NCBI GenBank assembly: GCA_002291955.1
Contig: DBBA01000206.1
Location: 565-6,653, forward strand
DNA length: 6,089 bases
From: Rhodobacteraceae bacterium UBA996
GTDB taxonomy: Bacteria; Pseudomonadota; Alphaproteobacteria; Rhodobacterales; Rhodobacteraceae
Direction of reading: 5' to 3'
The position numbers and the translations under genes were made by a program. Shown in pieces: positions 4,667-6,089 of the stretch. Each line of letters opens with the position of its first letter. Within the stretch, counting starts at the first letter, position 1. The notes beneath the pieces are model-generated. The model was not told where the DNA came from. It was given only the letters and a program-made list of their open reading frames with translations, and made no database searches.

Positions 4667-6089
4667 CCGAACGCGTCGGGCATCGACGCCTTCTTGCGCG
4701 CGACGTAGTCGGCCAGCGCCTCGGCGATGCCGGGGTCCAGGGGTGGCGCCTCGTAGGCCGCCAGCATCCTTGCGGCCCGGTCGGCCGCCAGCCGCGCGGT
4801 ATCGCGCGCCCCCTCGTCCTCCCAGGTCTCGAACGGCTTGTAGTCCAGCACGTCGGACCGCCAGAACGCCTCGCGGAAATGCGCCTGGGTGTGGGCGCAG
4901 CCCAGGTAGTGCCCGCCGGGCCCGACCTCGCGGATCGCGTCCATCGCCTGGCCTGCGTCGTCGATGGCCACGCCGCGGGCGATGTGGTGCAGGACGCCCA
5001 GCTGGTCGGCGTCCATGATGTACTTCTCGACCGAGGCGACCAGCCCGCCTTCGAGCCAGCCGCAGGCGTGCAGCATGAAGTTGACGCCCGCGGTCAGCCC
5101 CATCTGCAGGCTGTTGGCGGATTCGTAGCCCGCCTGCGCGTCGGGCAGCTTCGCGCCCGTGAAGCCCCCTGCGCTGCGATAGGGCAGCCCCAGCCGCCGC
5201 GCGAGCTGCCCCGCGCCCCAGGTGATCAGGCTGGCTTCGGGCGTGCCGAATGTGGGGGCGCCCGACGCCATGTCGATGGACGTGACGAAGGCGCCGAAGA
5301 TCACCGGAGCACCGGGGCGGATCAGCTGGGAATAGGCGACGCCGGTCAGAACCTCGGCCAGGACCTGGGTCAGGGTGCCCGCAACGGTCACGGGCGCCAT
5401 CGCGCCGCCCACGATGAAGGGCGACAGGATGCAGGCCTGCCCCGCGGCGGCATAGACCTCGAGCGCGCCCATCATGGTGGCGTCGAAGGTCAGGGGCGAG
5501 TTGAAGTTGACGAGCGAGGTCATCACGCAGGGCATGTCGCCCGTGCCCGCCCCGAACGTGTCCGCCCCGAACAGGATGCGCGACATCTCGACCGAATCCG
5601 CCGCGCGTTCGGGGGCGGTGACCGACCCCATGTAGGGCTTGTCGGACAGCGTCATGTGCGCCAGCAGCATGTCGAGGTGGCGCTTGTTCACCGGCACATC
5701 GGTCGGCTCGCAGACGGTGCCGCCCGAATGGTGCAGCCAGCGCGTCATCTGGCCCAGCCGCACGAAGTCGCGGAAGTCGGCGATGGTGGCGTAGCGGCGC
5801 GCGCCGCACGGATCGCGCACGAAGGGCGGCCCGTAGACCGGCGCGAGCACCAGGTTGCGCCCGCCGATCTGAACATTGCGGGCCGGGTTGCGGGCGTGTT
5901 GCGTGAAGGTCCGGGGCGCGGTGGCGCAAAGCGCGCGCGCCAGCCCCCGCGGGATGCGCACCCGGTCGCCGTCAACCTCGGCCCCGGCCGCCTTCCAGCG
6001 GGCACGGGCTTCGGGCTGTTCGGGGAAGTTCACGCCGATCTCCCACAGGATGGTCTCGGCGTTCGTCTCGATGATCTCGATGGCCTCGG
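4663..6089 (-). CDS. MttB-family trimethylamine/quaternary-amine:corrinoid methyltransferase (non-pyrrolysine), 5' end outside window
   Basis: The visible 474 residues belong to the MttB superfamily of TIM-barrel methyltransferases that pass a methyl group from a methylated amine to a corrinoid protein. Family-like segments, numbered from the first whole codon at the right edge, are GPPFVRDPCGARRYATIADF (86-105), LDMLLAHMTLSDKPYMGSV (138-156), GSVTAPERAA (154-163), SAGGFTGAKLPDAQAGYESA (305-324), HACGWLEGG (340-348), VEKYIMDADQLG (353-364) and GGHYLGCAHTQAHFREAFW (391-409). The frame stays open to base 6089 with good family-like sequence, so the GTG at 6033 is not the start; some tens of residues are missing. 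No in-frame TAG is present, so this is a non-pyrrolysine homologue, like the glycine betaine methyltransferase MtgB, and trimethylamine itself is an unlikely substrate. Betaine-type compounds are likelier by analogy. No corrinoid protein or second methyltransferase is within the window; they could lie upstream to the right. Confidence 0.9.
   Translation of the reverse strand, partial: EAIEIIETNAETILWEIGVNFPEQPEARARWKAAGAEVDGDRVRIPRGLARALCATAPRTFTQHARNPARNVQIGGRNLVLAPVYGPPFVRDPCGARRYATIADFRDFVRLGQMTRWLHHSGGTVCEPTDVPVNKRHLDMLLAHMTLSDKPYMGSVTAPERAADSVEMSRILFGADTFGAGTGDMPCVMTSLVNFNSPLTFDATMMGALEVYAAAGQACILSPFIVGGAMAPVTVAGTLTQVLAEVLTGVAYSQLIRPGAPVIFGAFVTSIDMASGAPTFGTPEASLITWGAGQLARRLGLPYRSAGGFTGAKLPDAQAGYESANSLQMGLTAGVNFMLHACGWLEGGLVASVEKYIMDADQLGVLHHIARGVAIDDAGQAMDAIREVGPGGHYLGCAHTQAHFREAFWRSDVLDYKPFETWEDEGARDTARLAADRAARMLAAYEAPPLDPGIAEALADYVARKKASMPDAFG

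Noticed and set aside
4538..5929. Minus-strand open frame of 463 residues overlapping the MttB-family gene in another frame
   Set aside because: It is extremely rich in Arg, Ala, Gly and His without any domain, while the overlapping frame encodes a clear MttB-family protein.
4663..6033. GTG at 6033 as the start of the MttB-family gene
   Set aside because: The frame continues without a stop to the window edge with sensible sequence (EAIEIIETNAETILWEIG precedes the GTG), so the gene is cut by the window rather than starting there.

Overview
The window is very GC-rich DNA from an alphaproteobacterium, most likely Rhodobacterales (Paracoccus/Rhodobacter-like). The evidence is the strong G/C third-position bias, the Rhodobacteraceae look of the acyl carrier protein and FabG, a helix-turn-helix/DUF6456 protein and a DUF6477-type small protein on either side of one intergenic region, and a non-pyrrolysine MttB-family methyltransferase. 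All family names were recognised by eye; no database was searched.

Layout. Bases 1-60 are an extreme C-rich tract (29 consecutive C) that looks like a contig-end or sequencing artefact, followed by about 200 bp without a gene. Then, all on the minus strand (transcribed right to left), come a DUF6456 helix-turn-helix protein (4089-3013), fabG (2937-2200), acpP (2035-1802), a DUF3293-type small protein (about 1833-1285) and an arginase/agmatinase-family ureohydrolase (1221-268). The only plus-strand gene is the DUF6477-type protein (4317-4640), divergent from the DUF6456 gene across a 227-bp AT-richer region. At the right edge a minus-strand MttB-family gene (4663 to beyond 6089) converges on it with only 22 bp between the two stop codons and has its 5' end outside the window.

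How the genes relate. FabG and AcpP are core type II fatty acid synthesis: AcpP carries the acyl chain on phosphopantetheine and FabG reduces the beta-keto group with NADPH. Their usual neighbours fabD and fabF are absent from the flanking positions. acpP is followed by a C(UUCG)G-capped hairpin that probably ends most transcription from it. That hairpin lies inside the putative N-terminal coding part of the DUF3293 gene, so the start of that gene is uncertain. The divergent region between the DUF6456 and DUF6477 genes carries a near-consensus CtrA-type box (TTAG-N7-TTAA), suggesting cell-cycle or CtrA-linked control of one or both. The ureohydrolase has Asp where arginases and agmatinases have a metal-binding His (GGDDS instead of GGDHS).

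Nothing here amounts to a clear new multi-gene system. The points most worth checking are the CtrA-like box with its uncharacterised gene pair, the variant ureohydrolase metal site, the terminator-overlapped DUF3293 start, and the substrate of the MttB homologue.
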